DNA from: Pseudomonas sp. CHM02 | Lineage (GTDB): Bacteria > Pseudomonadota > Gammaproteobacteria > Pseudomonadales > Pseudomonadaceae | Direction of reading: 5' to 3' | NCBI RefSeq assembly: GCF_000612585.1 | Contig: NZ_JFCA01000022.1 | Coordinates: forward strand, 50,015-114,014 | DNA length: 64,000 nucleotides | Shown here: positions 8,320 through 17,833 of the stretch, in pieces | Numbering within the stretch: position 1 is the first letter of the stretch | Layout of the letters: every line of letters starts with the position of its first letter | Position numbers and translations under genes: made by a program | The notes under the pieces: model-generated | What the model saw: the letters and a program-made list of their open reading frames with translations, nothing else | Databases searched by the model: none | Told to the model about the DNA's origin: nothing

Positions 8320-10314
8320 ATGCCCACACTGCGCTCTATCCAAGCCCGCTATACCCTGTTCCTGGTGCTGTTCGTCCTGGTGTTATTTGTGTTGACCGTG
8401 GTGGGTATCGGCCAGTTGGTCGCCCCAACGCTGCGCCATACCGAAGAACAGGTGGTGCTCAACCGCATCGCTGAGGTTGCCGAACAGATCCAGGGCGAAC
8501 TGAACAAGGTTCAATCCCAGCAACGCACCATCACCCAGACCATCCCCTTGCTCGACAGCGATGCCATCGACAAGGTGCTGCCGGGCCTGGTCGACCAATA
8601 TGGCGAACTGAAAGTCTTCGGCGGCGGGATCTGGCCGCTGCCCAACCAGCGCACGCCGGGGCGCAACAAGCACAGCACGTTCTGGCACCGTGATGCATCG
8701 GGCAAGCTGGCGGTGAATACCTTCTGGAACAGCGACCCCGCGCCCAACTATTACGACCAGAGCTGGTACAAAGGCGGCCTCGCCTCACCGCGTGGCCAAT
8801 GCGCCTGGGCCGCCGCCTACAAGGACGACGCCAGCCAGGAGCCGCGCACCAACTGCGCCATGGCCATCCAGCGCGATGGCGCGCCCTACGGTGTCGCCAC
8901 CATCGACGTGACCCTGGGCTTCTTCAATGACCTGGTCGCCAGCAAAGAGAAGGACATCGGCGGGCAGATGCTGATCGTCGAAGGTGACGGCAAGATCATC
9001 AGCAACAGCTCGCGCATCAGCGGCCCAGTGGTGTTGAAGAACATCAGCGAACTCACCGGCTCCTCGGCGTTCGCCAGCCAGGTCAGCAAAGCCCTGGCCC
9101 ACCGCGACCAAGCGCTGCAACGCAGCGAGTTCGACAATCAGGGCGTGGCCAGCACTTTCTATATGCGGCCGATCGGTGGCACGCCGTGGTTCCTCGCCAC
9201 CGCCCTGCCCACCTCGCTGATCACCGCCCAGCGTGATGACGTGCTAGGCACCCTGGCCTTGCTGCAGATCCCGATGGTGTTGCTGCTGGTGCTGCTCGCG
9301 GCGTATGCGATCCGCCAATTGGTGCAACGCATGAAATCGCTGAAGACCAACATCGACGCACTGTCCACCGGCGATGCCGACCTGACGCGACGCATCACCA
9401 TCCGTGCCGAAGACGAACTGGGTGCCATCGGCCACTCGGTGAACCGCTTTATCGTCTACCTGCAGAACATGATCGGTGAAGTGACCCAAGCCACTGGCGC
9501 CATGTCGTCAAGCCTTGAGCAACTGCAGCGCACTTCGGCGCATACCAATCAGATCCTGGTGCGGCATGCCTCGGAAACCGACCAGACCGTCACCGCCATC
9601 ACCGAAATGAGCTCCACCGCCGACACCGTTGCGCAAAACGCCGCCGAAACCGCCGCGTTCACCCAGCGCGCCAATGAGCACGCCGACCGTTCCCGCGTGG
9701 TCGTGGGTGAAGCGTCCAACAGCGTCAGCGCCTTGATCGGCGAAGTGTCCAGCGCCACCCACAGCGTGGAAAACATGCGCCAGGACGCCGCACGCATCAC
9801 CGAAACCCTCGGCGTGATCGGCGCGATCGCCGGGCAGACCAACCTGCTCGCCCTCAACGCCGCGATCGAAGCCGCCCGTGCCGGCGAGCAAGGCCGTGGT
9901 TTTGCGGTGGTCGCCGATGAGGTCCGCGCGCTCGCCGCACGCACTCAGGCCAGCACCTCGCAGATCAACGACATGCTCACGCGCCTGACCGCGGGCGTCA
10001 GCTCCTCGGTGGCAGCCATGGAAAACACCCAGGCCAGCTGCCAATCGGCCGCGGATGCCACGGCGCGGGTGAACACCGGGCTGGATGAGATGGCCGGTTC
10101 CGTCAGCCATATCAACAACCTCAGCACCCAGATCGCGACGGCCGCCGAGCAGCAAAGTGCAGTGACCGAAGAGATCAACCGCAGCATGGTGCAGATCCGA
10201 CAAATGGTCGAAGAACTGGTGCAAAGCGGCCATGCCACTGAAACCAATACCCAAAGCCTGCTGGATGCGAATGGCCGGGTGATCGCCTTGATGGGTCGTT
10301 TTAAAGTCCGCTGA
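8320..10314 (+). CDS. Methyl-accepting chemotaxis protein with dCache sensor
   Basis: A 664-residue chemoreceptor. TM1 is about residues 10-32, a periplasmic dCache_1 sensor spans about 35-275, TM2 about 290-312, HAMP about 312-366, and the signalling coiled coil runs to the end with the hairpin tip [19 protein letters not shown] near residue 505. It feeds ligand signals to CheA/CheW. The sensor contains [11 protein letters not shown], resembling the ligand helix of amino-acid and amine dCache domains, but the Arg usual in the amino-acid motif (R-x-W-Y) is Gln here. It stands alone, after a terminator. Confidence 0.93.
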   Translation: MPTLRSIQARYTLFLVLFVLVLFVLTVVGIGQLVAPTLRHTEEQVVLNRIAEVAEQIQGELNKVQSQQRTITQTIPLLDSDAIDKVLPGLVDQYGELKVFGGGIWPLPNQRTPGRNKHSTFWHRDASGKLAVNTFWNSDPAPNYYDQSWYKGGLASPRGQCAWAAAYKDDASQEPRTNCAMAIQRDGAPYGVATIDVTLGFFNDLVASKEKDIGGQMLIVEGDGKIISNSSRISGPVVLKNISELTGSSAFASQVSKALAHRDQALQRSEFDNQGVASTFYMRPIGGTPWFLATALPTSLITAQRDDVLGTLALLQIPMVLLLVLLAAYAIRQLVQRMKSLKTNIDALSTGDADLTRRITIRAEDELGAIGHSVNRFIVYLQNMIGEVTQATGAMSSSLEQLQRTSAHTNQILVRHASETDQTVTAITEMSSTADTVAQNAAETAAFTQRANEHADRSRVVVGEASNSVSALIGEVSSATHSVENMRQDAARITETLGVIGAIAGQTNLLALNAAIEAARAGEQGRGFAVVADEVRALAARTQASTSQINDMLTRLTAGVSSSVAAMENTQASCQSAADATARVNTGLDEMAGSVSHINNLSTQIATAAEQQSAVTEEINRSMVQIRQMVEELVQSGHATETNTQSLLDANGRVIALMGRFKVR

Positions 10315-10328
10315 TCAAATGCCTGTGT

Positions 10329-10351
10329 ACTCCCGTGCAAAGCGCGGGAGT
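10329..10351 (+). terminator. Hairpin after the chemoreceptor gene, possible terminator
   Basis: ACTCCCG / CGGGAGT, a 7-bp stem with 9-base loop, 15 bases after the chemoreceptor stop. There is no clear T run, so efficiency as an intrinsic terminator is doubtful. Confidence 0.35.
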
Positions 10352-10395
10352 CGGACTATTCTGACAGTTCGAAGACGCCACACAGGAGGTGTGCC

Positions 10396-10854
10396 ATGCG
10401 CGCAGCCGAGCAGTCGGTCCGCTTGGAGCGGATCAGTCAGGAACGCTTTATCCAGGCCCCTATCGAAGCCGTTTACGACTATGTGACCCAACCGGATCGC
10501 TGGCACGAATGGCACCCCACCTCCCTCGGCGCCGATACCGGCACCACCGGCTCACTTCCGGCCGGCGCGCGTTTTACCGAGTTCATCGACTTGCTGGGTG
10601 TACGCGTGCCGATGAGTTACCGCGTACAGATCGCCCGACGCCCCGGCGAGTTCAAGACCGTGTTCACGTCCCTGGCCGTCGATGGTTCGATTCATTATTT
10701 TCTGTTGCCCCATCAAGGCGGCACGCTGTTCAAGCGCGTGTTGACCTACGAGACCGAATTGCAACTCGCCACCTTGCATGAACGCATGATCGAGCTGTCG
10801 GCGGTCGCGTTGGACCAGCTCAAGCACCGGTTGGAAAACCCGCCGTTCGTATAA
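10396..10854 (+). CDS. SRPBCC-family (START/polyketide cyclase-like) protein
   Basis: A 152-residue protein with the SRPBCC fold: an opening strand ERISQERFIQAPIEAVYDYV followed by TQPDRWHEWHP, a beta-sheet core, and a long C-terminal helix (LHERMIELSAVALDQLKHRL). The family binds hydrophobic ligands in a deep pocket and includes cyclases, dehydratases and coenzyme Q chaperones; no catalytic role can be assigned. A strong AGGAGGT site lies 6 bases before the ATG. Confidence 0.78.
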   Translation: MRAAEQSVRLERISQERFIQAPIEAVYDYVTQPDRWHEWHPTSLGADTGTTGSLPAGARFTEFIDLLGVRVPMSYRVQIARRPGEFKTVFTSLAVDGSIHYFLLPHQGGTLFKRVLTYETELQLATLHERMIELSAVALDQLKHRLENPPFV

Positions 10855-10886
10855 TTTTGAAACATTACCGGCACGCTCGCCCACCA

Positions 10887-10930
10887 GTAGGCACTGGCTT
10901 GCCGGTGATGACGTCGTCATGATCGCCGCC
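10887..10930. repeat. Single REP element
   Basis: Begins GTAGGCACTGGCTTGCCGG and includes a short ACGTCGTCATGA palindrome. It matches one arm of the REP units at 22.9 and 47.5 kb but lacks the second arm ending in GGCTCCTAC. It lies between the SRPBCC and DUF411 genes. Confidence 0.55.
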
Positions 10931-10964
10931 ATCCCAACGGCTTTCTCCTGCACGCGAGTCCCCC

Positions 10965-11411
10965 ATGAAAACCCCGTTTCGCCTGGCCCTGTTGTCAGCC
11001 CTGCTCACCGCCCCCCTGGCCCTGGCCGCCGATCTGATCCCCATCGACGTGCACCGCGACGCCAATTGCGGTTGCTGCAAAAAGTGGATCAGCCACCTGG
11101 AAAACAACGGTTTCAAGGTCAGCGACCACGTCGAAACCGACATGAGCGCCGTCAAGCAACGCCTGGGCGTGGCACCGCGCCTGGGCTCATGCCACACCGC
11201 CGTAATCGACGGCAAATTCGTTGAAGGCCATGTGCCGGCCGAACAGGTGCTGGCCCTGCGCAAGCGCGACGACCTGCTGGGCATTGCTGCGCCGGGCATG
11301 CCGATGGGCTCGCCGGGCATGGAAGTGCAAGGCCGCAGCGAGGCGTATCAAGTCATCGGCCTGACCCGTGAAGGCAACGATGTGGTGGTGGCTGAATACC
11401 CGGCGCAATGA
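10965..11411 (+). CDS. DUF411 periplasmic metal-binding protein
   Basis: A 148-residue exported protein. A signal peptide with an AxA cleavage site (LALAADL) is followed by the DUF411 core: RDANCGCCKKWISHLE with a CxCC motif, then LGSCHTAVIDGKFVEGHVPAEQV. Met-rich sequence occurs near GMPMGSPGME. DUF411 proteins are commonly found with copper-resistance genes and are thought to bind copper in the periplasm; that is family knowledge, not shown here. The gene overlaps the next by ATGA, so the two are translated together. Confidence 0.87.
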   Translation: MKTPFRLALLSALLTAPLALAADLIPIDVHRDANCGCCKKWISHLENNGFKVSDHVETDMSAVKQRLGVAPRLGSCHTAVIDGKFVEGHVPAEQVLALRKRDDLLGIAAPGMPMGSPGMEVQGRSEAYQVIGLTREGNDVVVAEYPAQ

Positions 11412-11851
11412 TCACCGGTTATCTGGGACTATTCTTCGCGGCGTTTGGCGCCGCGACATTGTTGCCGCTGCAATCGGAAGCGCTGCTGGTCGGCCTGCTG
11501 CTCAGCGGGCATTACAGCCTGTGGCTGTTGCTGGGGATTGCCACGCTGGGCAATGTGCTGGGCTCGGTAGTGAACTGGTGGCTGGGGCGCTGGGTGGAGC
11601 ATTTCAAGCAACGGCGCTGGTTTCCGATCAACGACAAGCAGTTGGAAAAAGCCCGCAACCATTACGAGCGCTGGGGGCACTGGACGTTGTTGCTCAGTTG
11701 GGTGCCGATCATTGGCGACCCGCTGACGCTGGTGGCCGGGGTGATGCGCGAGCCGTTGTGGCGTTTTCTATTGCTGGTGACCCTGGCCAAAGGCGTGCGT
11801 TATGGCGTGCTTGCAGCCGCGACTTTGCAGTGGGTGTTAGTCCCCGCTTAA
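11408..11851 (+). CDS. YqaA/DedA-like inner-membrane protein
   Basis: A 147-residue membrane protein of the VTT/SNARE-associated (YqaA) group, with about four hydrophobic segments and the motifs GNVLGSVVNWWLGRW and SWVPIIGDPLTLVAGVMR, the latter resembling the conserved re-entrant loop of the DedA family. These proteins are proposed lipid flippases or transport helpers. It is coupled by ATGA to the DUF411 gene. Confidence 0.82.
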   Translation: MITGYLGLFFAAFGAATLLPLQSEALLVGLLLSGHYSLWLLLGIATLGNVLGSVVNWWLGRWVEHFKQRRWFPINDKQLEKARNHYERWGHWTLLLSWVPIIGDPLTLVAGVMREPLWRFLLLVTLAKGVRYGVLAAATLQWVLVPA

Positions 11852-11907
11852 TCGCTAGTTAATCCTTGGGCAACAGCATCCGAGCCACCCTTCTCGGAGC
11901 CCTGCCA

Positions 11908-12909
11908 ATGCCCCTGATCCGCGCTTTCTGTATCGCCGGCCTGCTCACGGCCGCTGCCGTCCCGGTATTCGCCGCTACCTACGGTCCCGAGCTGCAAGGC
12001 TTCGAATACCCCTATCCGCTCAAGCATTTCGAGTTTCAATCCCAGGGCAAGTCCCTGCAAATGGGTTATATGGACGTGCCTGCCAAAGGGCAGGCCAACG
12101 GCCGCAGCGTGGTGCTGATGCACGGCAAGAACTTCTGCGGCGCCACGTGGGAAGGCTCGATCAAAGCCCTGAGCGACGCCGGTTACCGGGTGATCGCGCC
12201 GGACCAGATCGGTTTTTGCAGCTCCAGCAAGCCGGATCACTACCAGTACAGTTTCCAGCAACTGGCGAACAACACTCACCAACTGCTGGAAAAGCTCGGC
12301 ATTCAAAAGGCCACAGTCATCGGCCATTCCACGGGCGGCATGCTCGCCACCCGTTACGCTCTGATGTACCCCGGGCAAACCGAGCAGTTGGGGCTGGTGA
12401 ACCCTATTGGCCTGGAGGACTGGAAGGCGCTGGGCGTGCCCTCGCTCAGCGTCGACCAGTGGTATGAGCGTGAGCTGAAAGTCAGCGCCGAGGGCATTCG
12501 CACGTATCAACTCAATACCTATTACGTCGGGCGCTGGAAACCGGAGTACGAGCGCTGGGTGGATATGTACGCCGGCCTGAGCAACGGGCCTGGGCATACG
12601 CTGGTCGCATGGAACTCGGCGTTGATTTACGACATGATCTTCACCCAGCCGGTGTACTACGAGTTCAAGAACCTGCAGATGCCCACGCTGCTGCTGATCG
12701 GCACGGCGGATAACACCGCCATCGGCAAAGATGTCGCGCCGCCGGCGGTCAAGGCCAAGCTCGGCAACTATGCCGTGTTGGGCAAGCAAGTGGCCAAGCT
12801 GATCCCCCATGCGACCCTGGTGGAGTTCCCGGGGCTGGGGCACGCACCGCAAATGGAAGAGCCGGCCCAGTTTCACACCGCGCTGTTGCAGGGCCTGAAT
12901 GCCCTTTAA
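11908..12909 (+). CDS. Exported alpha/beta hydrolase
   Basis: A 333-residue serine hydrolase with a signal peptide (IAGLLTAAAVPVFAATY). The nucleophile elbow is GHSTGG (Ser141), the oxyanion region LMHGKNFCG and the histidine loop GLGHAPQ (His312); an acid is expected in LLIGTADNT. GGAG lies 8 bases upstream of the ATG at 11908; a longer reading from a TTG at 11866 is less likely. It belongs to the large epoxide hydrolase/esterase group and is probably periplasmic. Substrate unknown. Confidence 0.86.
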   Translation: MPLIRAFCIAGLLTAAAVPVFAATYGPELQGFEYPYPLKHFEFQSQGKSLQMGYMDVPAKGQANGRSVVLMHGKNFCGATWEGSIKALSDAGYRVIAPDQIGFCSSSKPDHYQYSFQQLANNTHQLLEKLGIQKATVIGHSTGGMLATRYALMYPGQTEQLGLVNPIGLEDWKALGVPSLSVDQWYERELKVSAEGIRTYQLNTYYVGRWKPEYERWVDMYAGLSNGPGHTLVAWNSALIYDMIFTQPVYYEFKNLQMPTLLLIGTADNTAIGKDVAPPAVKAKLGNYAVLGKQVAKLIPHATLVEFPGLGHAPQMEEPAQFHTALLQGLNAL

Positions 12910-12935
12910 TCCAACTTTTTTCGAGGCACTCGTGA

Positions 12936-13889
12936 ATGTCGGTACAGATCGCAGTCATTGATGATTGGCAGGATGTGGCCAGTGGCGTAGTGGATTGGTC
13001 GGTCCTGGAGGCCGTGGGCCAAGTGCATTTCCTGCACGATTACCCGGCGGACACCGCCACGATGATCGAGCGTTTGCAGGGGTTCGAGGTGATTTGCGTG
13101 ATGCGCGAGCGCTCGTCCTTCGACAAGGCCCTGCTGCAAGGCCTGCCAAAACTCAAATTGCTGGTGACGGGCGGCATGCGCAACGCCGCCATCGATATTC
13201 CCACGGCCAAGGCCCTGGGCATTCAGGTCTGTGGCACCGACAGCTACAAACACGCCGCGCCGGAACTGACCTGGGCGTTGATCATGGCCTCCACGCGTAA
13301 CCTGGTGGCCGAAGCCAATTCGCTGCGTGCCGGCAACTGGCAGGTTGGCCTCGGCGGCGATCTGCATGGCAAGACCCTGGGCATTCTCGGCCTGGGCAGC
13401 ATTGGCCAGAAGGTCGCGCTGTTCGCCCAGGCGTTTGGCATGCGCGTGATCGCCTGGAGTGAAAACCTCACGCCGGAACGTGCGGCCGAATCGGGTGTTA
13501 CCTGGGTCAGCAAGCAAGCGCTGTTCGAACAGGCGGACATCCTCACCGTGCACCTGGTGCTCAGCGACCGCAGCCGTGGACTGGTGGATGCCCAGGCACT
13601 CGGCTGGATGAAGCCCGAAGCACGCCTGGTGAATACGGCGCGAGGGCCCATCGTGGATGAGCAGGCGCTGGTGCAGGCATTGCAAAGCGGCCGCTTGGCC
13701 GGTGCGGCGCTGGATGTGTACGCCGAGGAGCCGCTGCCCGCCGATCATCCGTTCCGGAGTTTGCCGAATGTGCTGGCCACACCGCATGTGGGGTATGTGA
13801 GCGAGCAGAATTACCGACAGTTCTACGCGCAGATGATCGAAGACATCCAGGCCTGGGCCAACGGCGCGCCCATTCGGGTGCTTGGCTGA
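12936..13889 (+). CDS. D-2-hydroxyacid dehydrogenase family protein
   Basis: A 317-residue NAD(P)-dependent dehydrogenase. The Rossmann motif is TLGILGLGSIGQKVA (about residue 148), with the signature NTARGPIVDE containing the catalytic Arg, then AALDVYAEEPLP with the Glu, and TPHVGYVS with the catalytic His. It interconverts a 2-oxo acid and a D-2-hydroxy acid; SerA-, glyoxylate reductase- and phosphite-type members share these motifs. It starts 26 bases after the hydrolase gene and may be co-transcribed. Confidence 0.9.
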   Translation: MSVQIAVIDDWQDVASGVVDWSVLEAVGQVHFLHDYPADTATMIERLQGFEVICVMRERSSFDKALLQGLPKLKLLVTGGMRNAAIDIPTAKALGIQVCGTDSYKHAAPELTWALIMASTRNLVAEANSLRAGNWQVGLGGDLHGKTLGILGLGSIGQKVALFAQAFGMRVIAWSENLTPERAAESGVTWVSKQALFEQADILTVHLVLSDRSRGLVDAQALGWMKPEARLVNTARGPIVDEQALVQALQSGRLAGAALDVYAEEPLPADHPFRSLPNVLATPHVGYVSEQNYRQFYAQMIEDIQAWANGAPIRVLG

Positions 13890-13956
13890 CGCACCAATAA
13901 AGGGCAAGGATACTTCCGGGCGCACGGATGCGTCAGGCTGAGCCAGCTTGTCGTTT

Positions 13957-14128
13957 GTGGTGAGCGGGCTTGCCCCGCGCTGGGCTGCGAAGCAGCCCCA
14001 AACCAGACAACCGAGATCTATAGGGTGCACTGGCATAGCCCATTTGGGAGCGCTTCGCACTCCAGCGCGGGGCAAGCCCGCTCACCACAGCAAGCCCGCT
14101 CACCACAGAGAGCCCGTTCACCACAACA
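13957..14128. repeat. Dispersed inverted repeat with 18-bp tandem units
   Basis: Two perfectly complementary 25-bp arms (13957-13981 and 14064-14088, core GTGGTGAGCGGGCTTGCC) flank a centre with its own small hairpins (GGGCTGC-GAA-GCAGCCC). The right arm runs into three tandem 18-bp units (14075-14092, 14093-14110, 14111-14128) of the form AGCCCGCTCACCACA plus three variable bases. The left arm and the 18-bp unit recur at the end of the window. It occupies most of the gap after the dehydrogenase gene; the rest of that gap (14129-14467) is AT-richer and holds no gene I can support. Confidence 0.85.
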
Positions 14129-14467
14129 ATCCGGTTCTCCCCGTAAATCTGCGAACCAACGCCGCCGCCTAATAACCAGACCTATTTTTGTTACAAGTAT
14201 TTTGTCCTACAAAATCTTCCTAGAAACCCTACAGGCTCTAGGATCTGTCCTAGACTCATGACCGATGGGTCCGTTCCAAAACAAAAACCCCGCAAAAAAT
14301 CGAAACTTTCCAACTCTGCCGTAGGTCCAGTTTTAAGGTAAGGCGAGCACGTGGGATACACACCCAATGCCGTCCATCCAATCTTTTCAGGCCAACCGTG
14401 CAACTGGCATACGCCTTGCCAGTTTGTACAGTGCTTGTGCGCCTGGCCGCAGGATGCGGTCATCGGA

Positions 14468-14490
14468 GCTAATGGCAGCGGGCCATTAGC
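14468..14490 (+). promoter_or_regulatory. Hairpin in the glgA leader
   Basis: GCTAATGGC / GCCATTAGC, a perfect 9-bp stem with a 5-base loop, ending 12 bases before the glgA ribosome site. There is no T run, so it is not a simple terminator; a role in leader RNA folding or translation control of glgA is possible. Confidence 0.45.
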
Positions 14491-14513
14491 CGACCAACAT
14501 GTGGGAGAGAACT

Positions 14514-16067
14514 ATGATCAGTGCCGCTGTAGATATTCAAGGAGAGCGTGGCAGTAAACCGGTAGGCGGGCCTTCATTGGCCGACCTGACCAACACTGTG
14601 CGGCCGATCGTGAGTCAGAACCCCAATCGCAAGAAAGTCCTGTTTGTGACCTCGGAATTCGCCGACCTGGTCAAAACCGGCGGCCTGGGTGATGTGTCCG
14701 CAGCCCTGCCCCGCGCCATGGCCCACCTGCATGATGTGCGGGTGCTGATCCCCGGTTACCCGCAGGTGATGGAAAGCGACAACCCGATCCATATCATCGG
14801 TGAGCTGGGCGGCCACGCCGCGCTGCCGCCGTGCAAGATCGGGCGCATGGACCTCAAGGATGGCCTGGTCATCTACGTATTGATCTGCCCCGAACTCTAT
14901 GAGCGCGAAGGCACGCCGTACGGCGCCAACAACGGCCGTGACTGGCCGGACAACCATATTCGTTTCGCCCGCCTGGGCCTGGCCGCCGCTGACATGGCCG
15001 CCAACCTGGCGCAGATCCACTGGTGCCCGGACCTGGTGCACGCCCACGACTGGCCCGCTGGCCTGGCCCCGGCGTATATGCACTGGCGTGGGTCACGCAC
15101 CCCGACGCTGTTCACCATCCATAACCTGGCCTATCAGGGCGTGGTCAGCCTGGCCTCCACACCGGAGCTGGGCATCCCGCCCCACGCCCTGCAACAGGAA
15201 GGCATGGAGTTCTACGGCAAGATGTCGTTCCTCAAGGCGGGCATGGCGTATTCCAGCCATATCACCACCGTGAGCGCCACCTACGCCCAGGAAATCACCA
15301 CCCCTGAGTTCGGCTGTGGCCTTGATGGCTTTTTGGCCAGCAAGACCCAGCAAGGCTTGCTCAGCGGCATCCCCAACGGTATCGAAGACAGTTGGGAGAC
15401 CTCCACGGACCCGCACCTGACGCACAACTTCAATATTGGCGACTGGGAAGGCAAGGCGGTGAATGCCGCGCAGGTGCGCAACCTGTTCGGCCTGAATGAC
15501 TCGACCGGCCCGCTGTTCGCCGTGGTCTCGCGCCTGGTGTTCCAGAAAGGCCTGGACCTTACCGAGGCCGTTGCCAGCTTTATCGTCGAACAAGGCGGTC
15601 AGATCGCCATCATCGGTCGCGGCGAGCCGGAAGAAGAAAACGCCATGCGTGAACTGGCGCTGCGCTTCCCGGGCCAGATCGGCGTACGCATCGGCTTCAA
15701 CGAGACCGATGCCCGCCGCATGTTCGCCGGCAGCGACTTCCTGCTGATGCCGTCGCGCTACGAGCCCTGCGGGCTGAGCCAGATGTATGCGCAGCGCTTC
15801 GGTTCGTTGCCTGTCGCACGCAATACCGGCGGGCTGGCCGACACCATCGAAAACGGTGTGACTGGCTTCCTGTTCAATGAATCCACAGTCGACAGCTACA
15901 AAGAAGCCTTGAGCCGTGCGTTCAAGGTGTTTGCCTTCCCTGGCTTGCTCAACGCCATGCGCAGCCGGGCGATGACTCAACCGTTCAACTGGAGCCAGGC
16001 GGTGGAACCCTACGCCGAGCTGTACGAGCAACTGGTGGCTAAAGCACTGGGGAAATCCGCTAAATAA
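14514..16067 (+). CDS. glgA: Glycogen synthase
   Basis: A 517-residue bacterial glycogen synthase (GT5), which adds glucose from ADP-glucose to alpha-1,4-glucan in the cytoplasm. The N-terminal Rossmann domain carries LVKTGGLGDVSAALP, the ADP-glucose binding motif; the C-terminal domain has VSRLVFQKGLDL and SRYEPCGLSQMYAQRFG with the conserved Glu. The ATG at 14514 is preceded by GGGAGAGA; an ATG 15 bases earlier overlaps this site and is less likely. It leads the cluster glgA-treZ-malQ-treY, with treZ starting 20 bases on. The N-terminal 40 residues before KKVLFVTSEF are longer than in E. coli GlgA. Confidence 0.96.
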   Translation: MISAAVDIQGERGSKPVGGPSLADLTNTVRPIVSQNPNRKKVLFVTSEFADLVKTGGLGDVSAALPRAMAHLHDVRVLIPGYPQVMESDNPIHIIGELGGHAALPPCKIGRMDLKDGLVIYVLICPELYEREGTPYGANNGRDWPDNHIRFARLGLAAADMAANLAQIHWCPDLVHAHDWPAGLAPAYMHWRGSRTPTLFTIHNLAYQGVVSLASTPELGIPPHALQQEGMEFYGKMSFLKAGMAYSSHITTVSATYAQEITTPEFGCGLDGFLASKTQQGLLSGIPNGIEDSWETSTDPHLTHNFNIGDWEGKAVNAAQVRNLFGLNDSTGPLFAVVSRLVFQKGLDLTEAVASFIVEQGGQIAIIGRGEPEEENAMRELALRFPGQIGVRIGFNETDARRMFAGSDFLLMPSRYEPCGLSQMYAQRFGSLPVARNTGGLADTIENGVTGFLFNESTVDSYKEALSRAFKVFAFPGLLNAMRSRAMTQPFNWSQAVEPYAELYEQLVAKALGKSAK

Positions 16068-16087
16068 TCAAAGGGAGGTTTTTGTAG

Positions 16088-17833
16088 ATGCCGTTACGGA
16101 CTCTGGAAACCTGGCCCCACGGCGCAATCATGTTGGACGCGCAACACACGCGTTTTGCCTTGTGGGCGCCAGACGCGTTTTATGTCAGCGTTGAATTGGA
16201 AAACGGCAAGTCCGTCGCCATGCTGCCCCAGGCAGATGGCTGGTTTGAAACTGAAATAGCGTGCCCGGCGGGCACGCGCTACCGCTTCAATATCGATGGG
16301 GAAATGGATGTACCCGATCCCGCATCCAGGGCCCAGGCCTCGGATGTGCATGGTTGGAGCCTGGTGGTCGATCCCCTCGCCTATCAATGGCGTCACAGCC
16401 AATGGCAAGGCCGTCCCTGGCACGAAGCAGTCATCTATGAACTGCACGTCGGTGCAATGGGCGGTTATGCCGAAATCGAGAAACACCTGCCACGCCTGGC
16501 CGAGCTGGGCATTACCGCGATTGAATTGATGCCCTTGGCGCAATTTCCCGGTGATCGCAACTGGGGCTACGACGGGGTCTTGCCCTACGCCCCCCAAGCC
16601 TCCTACGGTACTCCCGAACAGCTCAAGCACCTGATCGACAGCGCCCACGAACATGGCCTGGCGATGATCCTCGACGTGGTCTACAACCACTTCGGGCCCG
16701 ACGGCAATTACCTGGGCCAGTACGCCAAGGGTTTCTTCCAGGAGGACGTGCACACGCCGTGGGGTGCCGGCATCGACTTCGATCGGCGTGAAGTCCGGGA
16801 TTTCTTCCTCGATAACGCACTGATGTGGTTGCTCGAATACCGCTTCGACGGCCTGCGCCTGGACGCTGTACACGCCATTGATAACCCGGACTTTCTCAAG
16901 GAGCTGGCGCACCGGGTGCGCGAGCAAGTGGACACGGGTCGGCACGTCTGGCTGATGCTGGAAAACGAGCTCAACCAGGCCAGCCTGCTGCAACACGATT
17001 TCGACGCTCAGTGGAATGACGACTTCCATAACGTCCTGCATGTCCTGCTGACCGGCGAAACCGATGCCTATTACAGCGACTTTGCCCACGCGCCTACCGC
17101 CAAACTGGCGCGCTGCCTGGGCGAAGGTTTTATCTATCAGGGGCATACCACCCGGCATGGCCATGAGCGCGGCGAACCCAGTGGGTACCTGCCGCCGACC
17201 GCCTTCGTGGCGTTCCTGCAGAACCACGATCAGATCGGCAACCGTGCCTTGGGTGAGCGCCTGCATCAACTCTGCTCGCCCCAGGCGCTGAAAGCGGCGA
17301 CCGCCCTGCTGCTGCTCTCGCCGATGATCCCGCTGATGTTCATGGGCGATGAGGTCAACGCCAGCGAGCCCTTCCTGTTTTTCACCGATCACCATGGCGA
17401 ACTGGCAGAAGCGGTGCGCGAAGGCCGACGCAATGAGTTCAAGGATTTCGCTGCGTTCCAGGACCCAGAGCGACGCCAACGCATCCCCGATCCCAATGCC
17501 CTGCCGACCTTTGTGCAGACCACCCCGAGCTTCGACGAAAACGAGCATACCCGGCTTTACCGCCAACTGCTGGGCCTGCGCCATCGCCACATCGCCCCGC
17601 ACCTGCCTGGCAGCGTGGCGCTGGGTGCCGAGGTGTTGACCGAAGGTGCCGTGACCGCCCGTTGGCGCCTGGGCAATGGCCGTGTGCTGCAGATCGACCT
17701 CAACCTGAGTGACGTGTCCGTGGATCACCCGGCGACGCAGCCAGTCCTGTTTGAAACGCCTGCCAACGCGGGCGCGCACCTGCCGCCGTACAGCGCACGC
17801 GTCACCCTATCCCCTGTTGGAGAGCACCCTTGA
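16088..17833 (+). CDS. treZ: Malto-oligosyltrehalose trehalohydrolase
   Basis: A 581-residue GH13 enzyme that releases trehalose from maltooligosyl-trehalose made by TreY. An N-terminal CBM48-like domain (FALWAPDAFYVSVEL) precedes the TIM barrel. Catalytic residues fit: nucleophile Asp259 in DGLRLDAVH, acid Glu292 in MLENE and Asp381 in LQNHDQIGNR. GGGAGG lies upstream of the ATG. The final codons overlap the TTG start of malQ. Length is usual for the family. Confidence 0.95.
   Translation: MPLRTLETWPHGAIMLDAQHTRFALWAPDAFYVSVELENGKSVAMLPQADGWFETEIACPAGTRYRFNIDGEMDVPDPASRAQASDVHGWSLVVDPLAYQWRHSQWQGRPWHEAVIYELHVGAMGGYAEIEKHLPRLAELGITAIELMPLAQFPGDRNWGYDGVLPYAPQASYGTPEQLKHLIDSAHEHGLAMILDVVYNHFGPDGNYLGQYAKGFFQEDVHTPWGAGIDFDRREVRDFFLDNALMWLLEYRFDGLRLDAVHAIDNPDFLKELAHRVREQVDTGRHVWLMLENELNQASLLQHDFDAQWNDDFHNVLHVLLTGETDAYYSDFAHAPTAKLARCLGEGFIYQGHTTRHGHERGEPSGYLPPTAFVAFLQNHDQIGNRALGERLHQLCSPQALKAATALLLLSPMIPLMFMGDEVNASEPFLFFTDHHGELAEAVREGRRNEFKDFAAFQDPERRQRIPDPNALPTFVQTTPSFDENEHTRLYRQLLGLRHRHIAPHLPGSVALGAEVLTEGAVTARWRLGNGRVLQIDLNLSDVSVDHPATQPVLFETPANAGAHLPPYSARVTLSPVGEHP

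Noticed and set aside
13933..14261. Open frames on both strands across the repeat near 14 kb
   Set aside because: They translate the repeat itself (PAHH- and SGLA-like runs) and have no gene-like start.
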